Assembly: GCA_011754105.1 (NCBI GenBank)
Contig: JAAKDF010000013.1
Span: 1-46,487 of the forward strand
Length of the DNA: 46,487 bases
Direction of reading: 5' to 3'
Source: Serratia symbiotica
Lineage (GTDB): Bacteria; Pseudomonadota; Gammaproteobacteria; Enterobacterales; Enterobacteriaceae
The translations under genes were made by a program, and so were the position numbers. Below the pieces are notes generated by a model. It did not search any database. It was not told where the DNA came from and worked only from the letters and a program-made list of their open reading frames with translations. Every line of letters begins with the position of its first letter. Positions within the stretch are counted from its first letter, which is position 1. Below, one piece after another: positions 25,119 to 34,880 of this stretch.

Positions 25119-25178
25119 GAAGAATTGCTTGATAAAAAAAACCGGCCTGAACCGGTTTTTTTTATCAAGCAATTCTTC
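25119..25178 (-). terminator. rpsT terminator, extended to a 27-bp perfect inverted repeat
   Basis: Arms 25119-25145 and 25152-25178 pair at all 27 positions around a 6-nt loop (cctgaa). The core ccgg stem followed by a run of T is an ordinary rho-independent terminator for rpsT, starting 6 bp after its stop. The symmetry then continues outward through gaagaattgcttgat, far beyond what termination needs. It may also terminate plus-strand transcription. Confidence 0.9.
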
Positions 25179-25184
25179 GAATGC

Positions 25185-25448
25185 TTACTGCATTGCGTTG
25201 ATACGTGTAGTCAAGTTTGACTTATGACGCGCTGCTTTATTTTTGTGGAACAGGCCTTTAGCCGCCTGACGATCCACAAGTGGTTGCATTACGGAGAATG
25301 CGTTTTGTGCTGCTTCTTTATCGCCTGCTGCGATAGCCGCGTCTACCTTCTTGATAAAGGTACGCACCATTGAGCGCCGGCTAGCATTATGCTTGCGGCT
25401 TTTCTCAGACTGTATGGCGCGTTTCTTAGCTGATTTAATATTAGCCAG
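25185..25448 (-). CDS. rpsT: Ribosomal protein S20, with CTG start codon
   Basis: S20 is a small-subunit protein that binds 16S rRNA early in assembly. Read from CTG (25446-25448) the product has 87 residues, the E. coli length. It runs (M)[19 protein letters not shown], ...[20 protein letters not shown], ...[18 protein letters not shown]. The E. coli gene starts with TTG, used for autoregulation. Here that codon is CTG, with aggag 7 nt upstream. The next in-frame ATG lies 26 codons in and would remove conserved residues, so CTG is the only sensible start. Confidence 0.9.
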   Translation of the reverse strand: MANIKSAKKRAIQSEKSRKHNASRRSMVRTFIKKVDAAIAAGDKEAAQNAFSVMQPLVDRQAAKGLFHKNKAARHKSNLTTRINAMQ

Positions 25449-25837
25449 GGTTAAACTCCTAAATATATTCTACTGAGGACAGTCAAAAGGACAAATATTA
25501 TTCTCTTTTAACTTTCGTTTGTCAATGGATTTGTGCAAATACGCGCCGCTTGTACGGGCGGCACTTTCTGCGTTGTTATGACGCAAAATTTTAACAGCTT
25601 AAGACATGCGAATACAGTATTTCCGCGAAAATTCGCCGAAGATTTGCTGCGATTAGCGCCAACTGCTAATTGGGGGCCCTTATTGGCTTTAAGACACAGG
25701 ATAATTTGCGGCTAAGCCGTTTCACCCACAGATGATCCACGGTATGATGTACCTATTAAATAAAGGTACCAATCGCGGGTTAACCTTAACGACTGTACAA
25801 GGTATAATCCGCTAATTTCCATTGTTTTGAGCCAGCT
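25449..25837. other. Divergent intergenic region between rpsT and ribF
   Basis: It contains the leaders of two divergent essential genes. The left end carries the rpsT RBS, and the right end the ribF promoter. I see no gene (the small yaaY-type gene of some relatives is not recognisable) and no repeats. Confidence 0.5.
25780..25808 (+). promoter_or_regulatory. Sigma-70 promoter of ribF
   Basis: TTAACC (25780-25785), a 17-nt spacer and a perfect TATAAT (25803-25808), 30 bp before the ribF ATG. The -35 matches four of six consensus bases. Confidence 0.65.
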
Positions 25838-26770
25838 ATGCAGCTAATTCGCGGCATCCATAATATTCATGTGCGCCACCATGGTTGCGTGCTGACCATC
25901 GGTAATTTTGACGGCATACACCGAGGCCATCAGGCAGTGCTGGAGCAACTAAAGCAAGAAGGACAACGTCTTGTGCTACCGGTTATGGTGATAATCTTTG
26001 AGCCGCAGCCGCTAGAAATGTTTGCAACGGATCAGGCACCGGCTCGCCTTACGCTTTTGCGTGATAAGGCGAAATACCTGGCGCAAGCGGGGGTAGACTA
26101 CCTGCTATGTGTCAAGTTTAATCCACATTTTGCCGCCAACACCGCACAGGCGTTCATCTCTGAATTACTGGTGGAGAAGCTGGGCGTTAAGTTAATGATA
26201 ATCGGGGATGATTTTCATTTTGGCGCAGATTGCCAGGGCGATTTCACGCTATTGCAGCAGGCTGGGAAAGAATACGGATTCGAGGTTGTCAGCACATCTA
26301 CCTTCCGTGAAGGTGGGCAACGGATCAGCAGCACCGCAATTCGCCATGCCTTGGATGACGATGCCCTGCCGCTGGCAGAAAATTTGCTGGGTCACCCGTA
26401 CAGCATTTCTGGCCGAGTGGTGTACGGCGATGAACTGGGACGCACTATTGGATTTCCTACCGCCAATCTGCCGCTAAAACGTCTAGTGGCACCCGTAAAA
26501 GGAGTCTATGCAGTGGAGGTTTACGGCCTGGGGCCTGATCCGCTCCCCGGCGTGGCCAATATCGGCACGCGACCGACCCTTGATGGTGTGTGCCAGCAGC
26601 TAGAAGTGCATCTGCTCGATGTCAAAACGGATCTTTATGGGCGTCATATTGACGTGGTACTCCGTATGAAAATGCGCAACGAACAGCGTTTTGATTCGCT
26701 CGATGCGCTTAAGCAGCAAATCGCCGATGATGTGTTGACAGCCCGGAAGTTCTTCGGAGTAAAAAGATGA
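25838..26770 (+). CDS. ribF: Bifunctional riboflavin kinase / FAD synthetase
   Basis: RibF phosphorylates riboflavin to FMN and adenylates FMN to FAD. The 310 residues are close to the usual 313. The N-terminal FAD synthetase domain has the nucleotidyltransferase motif LTIGNFDGIHRGHQ and the matching RISSTAIR. The C-terminal riboflavin kinase domain has SGRVVYGDELGRTIGFPTAN, GVANIGTRPT and EVHLLD. It ends LTARKFFGVKR. It is unbroken and heads the ribF-ileS-lspA-fkpB-ispH run, with a perfect TATAAT box 30 bp upstream. Confidence 0.97.
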   Translation: MQLIRGIHNIHVRHHGCVLTIGNFDGIHRGHQAVLEQLKQEGQRLVLPVMVIIFEPQPLEMFATDQAPARLTLLRDKAKYLAQAGVDYLLCVKFNPHFAANTAQAFISELLVEKLGVKLMIIGDDFHFGADCQGDFTLLQQAGKEYGFEVVSTSTFREGGQRISSTAIRHALDDDALPLAENLLGHPYSISGRVVYGDELGRTIGFPTANLPLKRLVAPVKGVYAVEVYGLGPDPLPGVANIGTRPTLDGVCQQLEVHLLDVKTDLYGRHIDVVLRMKMRNEQRFDSLDALKQQIADDVLTARKFFGVKR

Positions 26771-26975
26771 ATTTAATCGTTTCCCCTAGTGAACGAGTAT
26801 TAAGTAAGCGATCTGGGTGAGAAATCTGCATAAAGCAGATTTGAACGCTGCTTTCAGTGGCTCCGTAAGCAATAAGGCCCATATGATGGGCCGAATAGTC
26901 AGGCAACCAACTAACAAAGAAAGATGTAACTTGAAATATCATCAGTAAATAGCCAAAAACGGAAACGAGAATCTC

Positions 26976-29792
26976 ATGAGTGACTACAAGAATACCCTGA
27001 ACTTGCCGGAAACAGGGTTCCCAATGCGCGGAGATCTAGCCAAGCGTGAGCCTGGCATGCTGCAACGTTGGTATGAACAGGATCTGTACGGGATGATCCG
27101 TAATGCTAAAAAGGGCAAAAAAACCTTCATTTTGCATGATGGCCCGCCGTATGCGAACGGCAGTATTCACATTGGTCACTCGGTTAACAAAATTCTCAAA
27201 GACATTATCATAAAGTCGAAAGGGTTGGCTGGTTTCGATTCACCATATATCCCAGGCTGGGACTGCCATGGCCTGCCGATTGAATTGAAGGTTGAGCAGT
27301 TGTGCGGAAAGCCTGGCGAAAAGCTGAGCGCGGCCGAGTTCCGCCAAAAATGCCGTGAATACGCCGCTGAACAGGTTGAAGGCCAGAAGAAAGACTTCAT
27401 CCGCCTGGGCGTGCTTGGTGATTGGGAACGCCCGTACCTGACTATGGACTTTAAAACCGAAGCCAACATTATCCGTGCACTGGGCAAGATTATCAGCAAC
27501 GGCCACTTGTTGAAAGGTGCTAAGCCGGTGCATTGGTGTACTGATTGCGGCTCCTCGCTGGCGGAAGCAGAAGTAGAATATTACGACAAAACCTCTCCAT
27601 CGATCGATGTGGTGTTTCACGCGGTTGATGCTACTGCGGTCGCTGCCAAGTTCGGCGTGAGCAACTTCAGCGGTTCCATCTCGCTGGTGATCTGGACCAC
27701 TACCCCATGGACGCTGCCCGCTAACCGAGCTATCTCGCTGCACCCTTATTTCAGCTACCAACTGGTGCAAGTCGATGGTCAGTGCCTAATCATGGTGGCC
27801 GAACTAGTGGAAAGCGTTATGAAACGCGCTGGCATCACCGAATGGACGGTCCTAGGTAGCTGCAAAGGTGCCGATTTGACGTTGCTACGTTTCCAGCATC
27901 CGTTTATGAGCTTCGACGTGCCAGCGATCCTGGGTGAGCATGTAACGCTAGATGCGGGTACTGGTGCGGTGCATACCGCAGGTAGTCATGGCCCAGACGA
28001 CTTCGTTATCAGCCAGAAATATGGCCTAGAGATTGCCAACCAGGTTGGACCGAACGGCTGCTACCTGACAGGCACTCACCCGCTGCTGGATGGTAAGTTC
28101 GTGTTTAAGGTTAATGAACTGATCGTCGATCTGCTATGTGAGAAAGGTGCACTGCTGCATGGGGAAAACATGGTGCACAGCTACCCCTGCTGCTGGCGCC
28201 ATAAAACACCGATCATCTTCCGCGCCACGCCACAATGGTTTATCAGCATGGATCAAAAGGAGCTGCGTCAGCAGTCTCTAGAAGAGATCAAAGGCGTGCG
28301 CTGGATTCCAGATTGGGGACAGGCGCGCATCGAAACCATGGTGGCCAACCGCCCGGACTGGTGCATCTCGCGTCAGCGCACCTGGGGAGTGCCGATGTCA
28401 TTGTGGGTGCATAAAGACACCGAGCAGTTGCACCCGCGTAGCGTAGAAATGATGGAAGAAGTGGCCAAGCGTATAGAGCAGGGCGGTATTCAGGCGTGGT
28501 GGGATTTGGACGCAGCTGATATTCTCGGTGCCGACGCTGCTTATTACAAGAAAGTGCCGGATAACTTAGACGTCTGGTTTGACTCCGGCTCGACTCATGC
28601 TTCGGTGGTAGACTTGCGCCATGAGTTTCACGGCCACAGCGCGGATATGTACCTGGAAGGATCTGACCAACATCGCGGCTGGTTTATGTCGTCGCTGATG
28701 ATTTCCACCGCAATGAAAGGCAAAGCCCCTTACATGGAGGTGCTGACTCACGGCTTTACCGTTGATGGTCAGGGGCGTAAGATGTCTAAGTCGATCGGTA
28801 ACACCGTCAGCCCGCAAGAGGTGATAAACAAACTAGGCGGTGATATTCTGCGTTTGTGGGTGGCGTCTACCGATTATACCGGAGAAATCGCATTATCCGA
28901 TGAGATCCTCAAGCGTGCAGCCGATTCTTACCGCCGTATCCGTAACACCGCGCGTTTCCTTCTGGCCAACTTAAATGGGTTCGAACCCAGTACCGACTGC
29001 GTGGCACCGGAAGAGATGGTGGTGTTAGATCGTTGGGCGGTTGGCCGTGCGCTGGCAGCGCAGCAGGATATCGAACATGCTTACGCCAATTACGATTTCC
29101 ACGAAGTAGTGCAACGTCTGATGCAGTTCTGCTCGGTTGAAATGGGATCCTTCTATTTGGATATCATCAAAGATCGTCAGTACACCGCCCAGCGTGACAG
29201 CATTGGCCGTCGTAGCTGCCAGACCGCGCTATTCCATATTGCAGAAGCACTGGTGCGCTGGATGGCACCGATCATATCGTTCACCGCCGATGAAATCTGG
29301 AGTTTTATGCCAGGCAAACGCGCGCAGTACGTATTTACTGAAGAGTGGTACAGCGGCCTATTCACTCTGGCAGAAGGCGAAAAAATAAACGATGCTTTCT
29401 GGGCTGAGCTGCTTAAGGTGCGAAGCGAAGTGAACAAGGTGCTGGAGCAGGCGCGCGCCGACAAACACCTCGGCAGCCCGCTGGAGGCGGCGGTGACCCT
29501 GTACGCCAACAGCGAACTGGCAGAGCGGCTGAATAGCCTACAAGACGAACTGCGCTTTGTGCTGCTGACTTCTGCCGCTCATGTTGCACCGTTGGACGAT
29601 GCACCAGTGGATGCTCAGGCTACCGAATTGCTGAAGGGGCTAAAAATCGCCGTTAGCACCGCTGAAGGTGAAAAGTGCCCACGTTGCTGGCATTACACAA
29701 CCGATATCGGCTTGGTGGCAGAATACACAGACATCTGCGGCCGCTGTGTGACCAACGTAGCCGGCGACGGCGAAAAGCGTAACTATGCCTGA
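26976..29792 (+). CDS. ileS: Isoleucyl-tRNA synthetase
   Basis: IleS charges tRNA-Ile and edits misactivated valine. The 938 residues equal the E. coli length. Class I motifs are HIGH (GSIHIGH, about residues 61-67) and KMSKS (602-606). The editing domain lies between them ([31 protein letters not shown]). The C-terminal zinc site is complete (C901, C904, C921, C924, CPRCWHY...CGRCV). The leader between ribF and ileS (205 bp) holds a small hairpin (aaatctgc/gcagattt). lspA follows 15 bp after the stop. Confidence 0.99.
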   Translation: MSDYKNTLNLPETGFPMRGDLAKREPGMLQRWYEQDLYGMIRNAKKGKKTFILHDGPPYANGSIHIGHSVNKILKDIIIKSKGLAGFDSPYIPGWDCHGLPIELKVEQLCGKPGEKLSAAEFRQKCREYAAEQVEGQKKDFIRLGVLGDWERPYLTMDFKTEANIIRALGKIISNGHLLKGAKPVHWCTDCGSSLAEAEVEYYDKTSPSIDVVFHAVDATAVAAKFGVSNFSGSISLVIWTTTPWTLPANRAISLHPYFSYQLVQVDGQCLIMVAELVESVMKRAGITEWTVLGSCKGADLTLLRFQHPFMSFDVPAILGEHVTLDAGTGAVHTAGSHGPDDFVISQKYGLEIANQVGPNGCYLTGTHPLLDGKFVFKVNELIVDLLCEKGALLHGENMVHSYPCCWRHKTPIIFRATPQWFISMDQKELRQQSLEEIKGVRWIPDWGQARIETMVANRPDWCISRQRTWGVPMSLWVHKDTEQLHPRSVEMMEEVAKRIEQGGIQAWWDLDAADILGADAAYYKKVPDNLDVWFDSGSTHASVVDLRHEFHGHSADMYLEGSDQHRGWFMSSLMISTAMKGKAPYMEVLTHGFTVDGQGRKMSKSIGNTVSPQEVINKLGGDILRLWVASTDYTGEIALSDEILKRAADSYRRIRNTARFLLANLNGFEPSTDCVAPEEMVVLDRWAVGRALAAQQDIEHAYANYDFHEVVQRLMQFCSVEMGSFYLDIIKDRQYTAQRDSIGRRSCQTALFHIAEALVRWMAPIISFTADEIWSFMPGKRAQYVFTEEWYSGLFTLAEGEKINDAFWAELLKVRSEVNKVLEQARADKHLGSPLEAAVTLYANSELAERLNSLQDELRFVLLTSAAHVAPLDDAPVDAQATELLKGLKIAVSTAEGEKCPRCWHYTTDIGLVAEYTDICGRCVTNVAGDGEKRNYA

Positions 29793-29807
29793 GAAATTTA
29801 ATACCTG

Positions 29808-30317
29808 ATGAGTAAATTAATCTGTTCGACTGGCTTACGCTGGCTGTGGGTAGTAGTAGTAGTACTGGTGCTGGATTTCGTTAGCAAGAATTGGGTGCTA
29901 AGATACTTAGTGCTGGGCCAATCCGAACCGTTGATGCCATGGTTCAATTTGTTCTATGCCCGTAACTACGGTTCTGCGTTCAGCTTCCTAGCTGAACATG
30001 GTGGCTGGCAACGCTGGTTATTTGCTGGTATCGCTATCGCTATAGTGGCGGTACTGCTGGTGATGATGTACCGCAGCAGAGCCCAGCAGAAGCTAAACAA
30101 TATCGCCTATGCTTTTATCATCGGCGGCGCGCTCGGCAACCTGTTCGATCGCCTCTGGGACGGTTTTGTGGTCGACTTTATCGATTTTTACATCGGCTAC
30201 TGGCATTATCCAACTTTCAACCTGGCGGATAGCTTTATCTGCGTGGGGGCGGCAATGATCGTGTTGGAAGGTTTCCTGTCGCCAGCGAAACAACGCGCAA
30301 AGAAACAAGGTGAGTAA
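29808..30317 (+). CDS. lspA: Lipoprotein signal peptidase (signal peptidase II)
   Basis: LspA is an inner-membrane aspartyl protease that removes signal peptides from prolipoproteins. The 169 residues compare with 164 in E. coli. Four transmembrane segments are visible (about 10-28, 67-87, 93-110, 136-156). The catalytic aspartates lie in [17 protein letters not shown] and NLADS, and the conserved [13 protein letters not shown] precedes them. The C-terminus is slightly extended ([10 protein letters not shown]). The stop overlaps the region just before fkpB. Confidence 0.97.
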   Translation: MSKLICSTGLRWLWVVVVVLVLDFVSKNWVLRYLVLGQSEPLMPWFNLFYARNYGSAFSFLAEHGGWQRWLFAGIAIAIVAVLLVMMYRSRAQQKLNNIAYAFIIGGALGNLFDRLWDGFVVDFIDFYIGYWHYPTFNLADSFICVGAAMIVLEGFLSPAKQRAKKQGE

Positions 30318-30318
30318 T

Positions 30319-30756
30319 ATGGCGGTTCAGGTTATTACTGACAGTGTAGTGCTGGTACACTTTACACTGAAAGTGGAGGATGGCACGATCGCCGATTCTA
30401 CCTGCAGCAGCGGCAAACCGGCGCTGTTCCGCCTGGGTGACGGCAGCCTGTCGGCACCACTAGAAGAGCAAATGCTCGGTTTGCATGCAGGTGACACATG
30501 CACTTTTACCTTACCGCCGCAAGCGGCCTTCGGTGCAGAGAATCCGGATCTTATCCAGTTCTTTTCACCCCGAGACTTTGCGGAAATCGGCCTACCGGAG
30601 GTAGGCACTATTATGCTGTTTACCTCTATTGATGGTAGTGAAATGCCAGGCGTGGTACGTGCAGTAGTGGAAGATTCGATCACTGTTGATTTCAACCACC
30701 CATTGGCAGGTCACCAGGTGACCTTCGATATCGAAGTGCTGGCGATTAACTCATAG
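30319..30756 (+). CDS. fkpB: FKBP-type peptidyl-prolyl isomerase FkpB (SlpA-like)
   Basis: FkpB is a small cytosolic FKBP prolyl isomerase and chaperone. The product is about 145 residues, against 149 in E. coli. [18 protein letters not shown] starts the FKBP half. The insert-in-flap domain is [17 protein letters not shown], and the terminal half has [12 protein letters not shown] and [20 protein letters not shown] took the ATG at 30319, which has caagg about 8 nt upstream. An in-frame GTG at 30310, inside the end of lspA, would add MSN. ispH follows 13 bp later. Confidence 0.95.
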   Translation: MAVQVITDSVVLVHFTLKVEDGTIADSTCSSGKPALFRLGDGSLSAPLEEQMLGLHAGDTCTFTLPPQAAFGAENPDLIQFFSPRDFAEIGLPEVGTIMLFTSIDGSEMPGVVRAVVEDSITVDFNHPLAGHQVTFDIEVLAINS

Positions 30757-30769
30757 CAGGAGGCGACGC

Positions 30770-31732
30770 ATGCAAATATTGCTGGCTAATCCACGTGGCT
30801 TCTGCGCCGGTGTCGATCGTGCGATCAGTATCGTTGATCGTGCTTTGGAGCTTTACGGCGCGCCAATCTACGTGCGGCATGAAGTAGTGCATAACCGCTA
30901 TGTAGTCCACAGCCTGCGTGAGCGCGGCGCAGTGTTTATTGAAGAGATATCCGAAGTGCCAGACGGGTCGATTCTGATCTTCTCAGCACACGGGGTATCT
31001 CAGGCGGTGCGCGCCGAAGCCAAGGCGCGTGATTTGAATATGGTGTTTGACGCCACCTGCCCGCTGGTGACCAAGGTGCATATGGAAGTAGCACGCGCCA
31101 GCTGCCGTGGTATCGAGGCCATTTTAATTGGCCATGCCGGTCATCCAGAAGTAGAAGGCACTATGGGCCAGTACAGCAACCTGCAAAGCGGTATGTACCT
31201 GGTGGAATCGCCGAAAGATGTGTGGCAGTTGCAGGTGAAAGATGAAAATAATCTATGCTTCATGACTCAGACCACGCTGTCGGTGGACGATACCTCAGAC
31301 GTGATCGATGCTCTACGTCAGCGTTTCCCCAGCATCATCGGGCCACGTAAGGATGATATCTGTTACGCTACTACTAACCGCCAGGAAGCCGTGCGTAATA
31401 TGGCTGATGATGCGGATGTGGTGTTGGTGGTGGGATCAAAGAACTCCTCTAACTCCAACCGTCTGGCAGAACTGGCCCAACGCGTCGGCAAGCCTGCCTA
31501 TCTGATCGACTCTACGTCAGATATTCAGAAAGCCTGGCTGAGTCATGTACGCAATATCGGCGTCACCGCTGGCGCTTCTGCACCCGACGTACAGGTACAG
31601 GATGTGATCAGCCACCTGAAAGCATTGGGCGGTAGGGAAGTTCATGAAATAAGCGGCCGTGAAGAAAATATCGTGTTTGAAGTCCCTAAAGAGCTGCGCG
31701 TAGATATCAGGCAGGATTTGTTTAATAAATAG
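30770..31732 (+). CDS. ispH: 4-hydroxy-3-methylbut-2-enyl diphosphate reductase
   Basis: IspH is the last enzyme of the MEP isoprenoid pathway, making IPP and DMAPP with a [4Fe-4S] cluster. The three cluster cysteines are present (C12 in [12 protein letters not shown]96 in [12 protein letters not shown]197 in [11 protein letters not shown]), together with HGVS and the conserved EV(V)HN region. The RBS is aggaggcg. The body matches E. coli closely up to KELRVDIR. The last residues, QDLFNK, differ from the family ending (EVD) and coincide with an IS903-like end repeat that also supplies the TAG stop. The length is 320, against 316 in E. coli. Confidence 0.98.
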   Translation: MQILLANPRGFCAGVDRAISIVDRALELYGAPIYVRHEVVHNRYVVHSLRERGAVFIEEISEVPDGSILIFSAHGVSQAVRAEAKARDLNMVFDATCPLVTKVHMEVARASCRGIEAILIGHAGHPEVEGTMGQYSNLQSGMYLVESPKDVWQLQVKDENNLCFMTQTTLSVDDTSDVIDALRQRFPSIIGPRKDDICYATTNRQEAVRNMADDADVVLVVGSKNSSNSNRLAELAQRVGKPAYLIDSTSDIQKAWLSHVRNIGVTAGASAPDVQVQDVISHLKALGGREVHEISGREENIVFEVPKELRVDIRQDLFNK

Positions 31733-31747
31733 GATTTATTCAACAAA
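31714..31747. mobile_element. Paired IS903-like end repeats at the 3' end of ispH
   Basis: The sequence ggatttgtttaataaat (31714-31730) is followed almost at once by atttattcaacaaa (31734-31747), its near-exact inverse. Both match the IS903-like terminus seen at 20236 and 21101. The left half forms the last codons and stop of ispH. It looks like an element reduced to its two ends. Confidence 0.65.
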
Positions 31748-32215
31748 GAGCTGGTCAGTTGGCTAATTTAACTAACACCAGGGGGAACAGTTCCGGCCAA
31801 TCAGTGGATGCAAAAGTCACCGCTAGCCAGCACTACTACTTTAACACTGCCTACTTTTCTTTCTAATTTATCTTCGTAAACGTGGCAATGTAACCTTAGA
31901 CATCAGTCTCCACCTGAGACGCGCCCACATGCACAAGCACCTACCACAGCGTATAACAACAAACGAGGATTTTTGCTAGCAAGTGCAATGATAATATCCG
32001 CGTGAGTGTACATAGCCAATTCAATAGGGCAGTGACACGTTCGATGGCCAGCGTTGGCTGGTATAAAGCCATCTTTGCAAGATAACCAACGAGACCGAAT
32101 TACCGGCGCTTGCACTGGGCTGCAACTCGAATTATTTAGGGGCAAAGGATTTTGCCAATTGCCACAGGCATTAAAAGGTCGCCGGAGCTACCTTTTAATG
32201 CGCGCCGCTTAACAA
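31748..32215. other. Eroded region between ispH and talB
   Basis: I cannot identify a gene. A minus-strand reading at 31903-32145 (IELAMYTHADIIIALASKNP...) is open but matches nothing I know. At 32122-32138 there is an inverted exact copy of the 17-bp start of the repeat at 325. The right end carries the talB terminator. Confidence 0.45.
32168..32201 (-). terminator. Hairpin after the talB remnant
   Basis: Arms gcattaaaaggt (32168-32179) and accttttaatgc (32190-32201) form a perfect 12-bp stem with a 10-nt loop, 15 bp after the talB stop on the minus strand. The T-rich part lies within the stem. Confidence 0.65.
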
Positions 32216-33181
32216 TTACAGCATATTGGCGAGCATTTTCTCAAGTTTGCCATTATCTACGGTGAACTTGCGGATACCATCGGTCCGTTTCTCAAAGGCC
32301 ATCTGGTCTTTGTTGTGCTGCCAGTAAAATTCAGATTCGATTAGCGCGGTTGGACGCGCTCTCACTTCACCGGTATAGGACAGTTTACGCTCCAGCGTGA
32401 CTTCGCTTTCAGCTAGCGCTTTCAGTAGCGCTTTCAGTAGCGCAGGCGCGATGGTCAGTCGGTCGCAGCCGGCCAGCTCGATGATCTCACCAAGGTTACG
32501 GAAGCTGGCACCCATCACCACAGTGTTGTAACCCTGCTGTTTTTAATACTGGTAGATCTCGGTAACGGAAACTAAGCCCGGATCTTTGTGCGGTGCGAAC
32601 TCTTGCTTGTCGCCGTTTGCTTAGTGCCAGTCGAGGATACGGCCGACAAACGTAGAGATCAGGTAAACGCCAGCATCGGCACAGGAACGCGCCTATGCAA
32701 AGGAAAACAGCAGCGTCAGGTTACAGTTGATGCCTTCTTTCTTCAGTTGCTCCGCTGCACCGATGCCCTGCTAGGTACAGGCTAATTTGATCAGGATACG
32801 GTCATTGCTGACGCTAGCTTCGTTGTACAGCTTAATCAAGCATTTTGCCTTGGCGATACTGATTTTGGTATCATAATAAAGGCGCTCGTCCAACTCGGTG
32901 GAGATGCGTCACGGGACCAATTTCAGGATTTCTAAACCGATGTTAACCGACAGCTTGTCAACAGCATCGGCGATCTGCTGCTGGCGATCGATGCTCTGAT
33001 CGCGCTCCCAGACGATGGCTTCATCAATCAGTTTGCGGTATTCAGAAATTTGGGCTGCATTAAGGATTAGCGATGGGTTGGTAGTGGCATCTTGCGGTTG
33101 ATACAGCTTCATTGCCGCGATATCGCCAGTATCCGCAACTACTGTGGTAAATTGGCGCAAGGCAGTTAATTTGTCGGTCAT
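32216..33181 (-). pseudogene. talB: talB pseudogene (transaldolase)
   Basis: Transaldolase links the pentose phosphate pathway to glycolysis. The start [20 protein letters not shown] is perfect, and about 90 codons run to LEILKLVP before a stop. Near full-length homology follows with several stops (after KLACT, LFSFA, ILDWH). The end, [20 protein letters not shown] ... [10 protein letters not shown], is readable. A 12-bp tandem duplication (agcgctttcagt at 32415-32438) gives ALLKALLK. Because length is nearly complete, the loss is recent or slow. Confidence 0.92.
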
Positions 33182-33463
33182 GTTGGCATTATCTCATAGT
33201 TTGTGCGTAATGCTTTTGGCATTATTCAACCATGCCTTTCCATGAAAATAACATGCGTAAATCCCGGAGCAAGTCTGGAAAGACGAGACCTGGCGGTGCA
33301 GGTTTTATCTTTGACCGGGCAACCTTTGACGCAGATATCTTTCGTCTGGAGTAACCCGCAGCCAACACGCAAACTTTGCCGGGCACTGCGCTTATCAGGC
33401 CTGATATCTTTTCCCTCACGCTTTTTGCTACAGTATCGACACTCAGATAAACAGGATGTGCTC
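33182..33463. other. Divergent gap between talB and yaaA remnants
   Basis: No assignable gene. A plus-strand stretch from 33238 reads about 40 codons (MPFHENNMRKSRSKSGKTRP...) and then stops; I do not recognise it. Promoters for the two dead neighbours would lie here. Confidence 0.4.
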
Positions 33464-34233
33464 ATGCTCGTTACTATTTCATCTGCTAAAACGCTTGATT
33501 ATAAAAGCCCACTGGCAACAGACTGTTATACATAGCCTGAACTGCTGGATGCGTCACAGCAGCTTATCAAAAGTTTACGCGCACTGACGCCAGCAATAAT
33601 CGCTAGCTTGATGGGTATCAGCGATAAGCTGACCGGGCTGATCGCCGCACGTTTTAGCAACTGGCAACCTAAATTCACGCCTTTGAACTCTAGCTAGGCA
33701 CTGCTAGCGTTTAAGGGAGATGTCTATACCGGCCTACAGGCGCAAGACTTCAACGAAGCCGATTTCGATTTCTCCCAGCAGCACCTGCGCATGCTTTCTG
33801 GCCTGTACGGCGTGATGCGTCCGCTAGATCTGATGATGCCCTACCGGCTGGAGATAAGCATCAAACTAGAAAACGCCAACGGCAAGGATCTGTATAGCTT
33901 TTGGGGCGAGCAAATCACTAAAAAGCTGAATGAGGCACTGGAACAGAAGGGGGATAATGTGGTGGTCAATCTAGCCTCTAACGAATACTTCAAGTCAGTC
34001 AAGCAAGCCAAGATACACTGCTCAGTGATCAAGCCAGTGTTCCTTGATAAAAAAACGGCTAGTACAAGGTAATTAGCTTCCATGCCAAGAAGGCACTTGG
34101 GCTGATGAGCCGCTTTATCATCAAGAAACGCCTAACCTAGCATGAAAAACTGTTAGACTTTGATCTGGAAGGCTATGCCTTTAATGAGAGCGCATCGCAG
34201 GGCAATGAACAGGTGTTAAAACTACCTGAGTAG
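33464..34233 (+). pseudogene. yaaA: yaaA pseudogene (peroxide stress protein, UPF0246)
   Basis: YaaA limits free iron during hydrogen peroxide stress. It starts MLVTISSAKTLDYKSPLATD, with a TAG soon after (CYT*PELLDA). A second stop lies in the region [19 protein letters not shown] long open stretch follows ([44 protein letters not shown]). A frameshift near 34060 precedes SFHAKKALGLMSRFIIKKRL, then more stops. It ends at 34231-34233, within the left arm of a long hairpin. Confidence 0.9.
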
Positions 34234-34279
34234 TAATGAAAAAGCTATCTTTGCGATGGCTTTTTCATTACTACTCAGG
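34225..34279. terminator. 21-bp inverted repeat (extended terminator) overlapping the yaaA end
   Basis: Arms cctgagtagtaatgaaaaagc (34225-34245) and 34259-34279 pair at all 21 positions around 13 nt. The inner part (aaaaagc ... gcttttt) is a plausible terminator. The outer part copies the last codon and stop of yaaA in inverted form beyond the terminator. Confidence 0.85.
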
Positions 34280-34327
34280 GTTTCAGGCAGGTAATGACAG
34301 CAGGAAATTGCTTGACATCCTCTCCGG

Positions 34328-34364
34328 GGATTTGTTGAATAAATCCGATTTATTTAACAAATCC
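34328..34364. mobile_element. IS903-like ends joined back to back (37 bp)
   Basis: Left end ggatttgttgaataaatc (34328-34345), one base, then right end gatttatttaacaaatcc (34347-34364), its inverse with one mismatch. No internal sequence is left. It sits just before the IS200/IS605-type transposase remnant. Confidence 0.75.
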
Positions 34365-34386
34365 TATAATTATTCTACTTTGGTCT

Positions 34387-34824
34387 ATGATAAAAGAAAC
34401 CAATATTCGCCGAGGAAGAAACTGCATTTCCCTGATGCATGTTCACTTTCCTGATGCATGTTCACTTGGTATTAGTTGCCAAGTATCGCCGAAAAATATT
34501 TGATCAGGATGCCATAGAAAAGCTGCGCTGCTACTTTTCTAGCATATGTGCTGACTTTGATGTTGAGCTGGTAGATATGGATAGTAAATGCGATCACGTG
34601 CATTTGCTGATTAACTACCCGCCAAAGCTGGAAATATCAAACTTGGTCAACAGTTTTAAAGGCGTCTCTAGCAGACTGCTTCGAAGTGACCGCCCCGATA
34701 TATAGCCCAGCGCTATTACTACAAAGGTGTTCTGTAGACACCGAGTTATTTTGCAAGTAGTTGCGGTGAGTAGCCGATATCGATAATACGGCAATATATT
34801 TAGTAGCAGCAAATACCCAGTTAG
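34387..34824 (+). pseudogene. tnpA: IS200/IS605-family TnpA transposase pseudogene
   Basis: Y1 transposases of this family use an HUH motif and one Tyr to move single-stranded DNA. The start MIKETNIRRGRNCISLMHVH is followed by a 19-bp tandem duplication (34431-34468) that shifts the frame. It then continues LVLVAKYRRKIFDQDAIEKL, ...MDSKCDHVHLLINYPPKLEI with the HVH motif, and SFKGVSSRLLRSDRPDI before a stop. Further pieces YYYKGVL, PSYFASSC and ISIIRQYI carry stops up to 34824. The hairpin-like cctcgccatgaggacgggg near 34848-34866 may be its right end. It lies directly upstream of cpxR, where cpxP normally is. Confidence 0.85.
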
Positions 34825-34880
34825 TCAGGAAACCGCGCCTTATATCCTCGCCATGAGGACGGGGCTTTACGGCGCACCAG

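Noticed and set aside
25449-25837. Possible FMN riboswitch upstream of ribF
   Set aside because: FMN riboswitches in enterobacteria precede ribB, and I see no RFN-element motifs here. A plain sigma-70 promoter with a 30-bp leader explains the region.
27240-27770. A 176-codon open frame on the minus strand inside ileS
   Set aside because: It lies fully antisense to an intact, highly conserved gene, matches no family I recognise, and is explained by the codon bias of ileS.
30310-30318. GTG start for fkpB inside the end of lspA
   Set aside because: Possible, but the ATG at 30319 has the better-placed ribosome binding site. The alternative adds only three residues.
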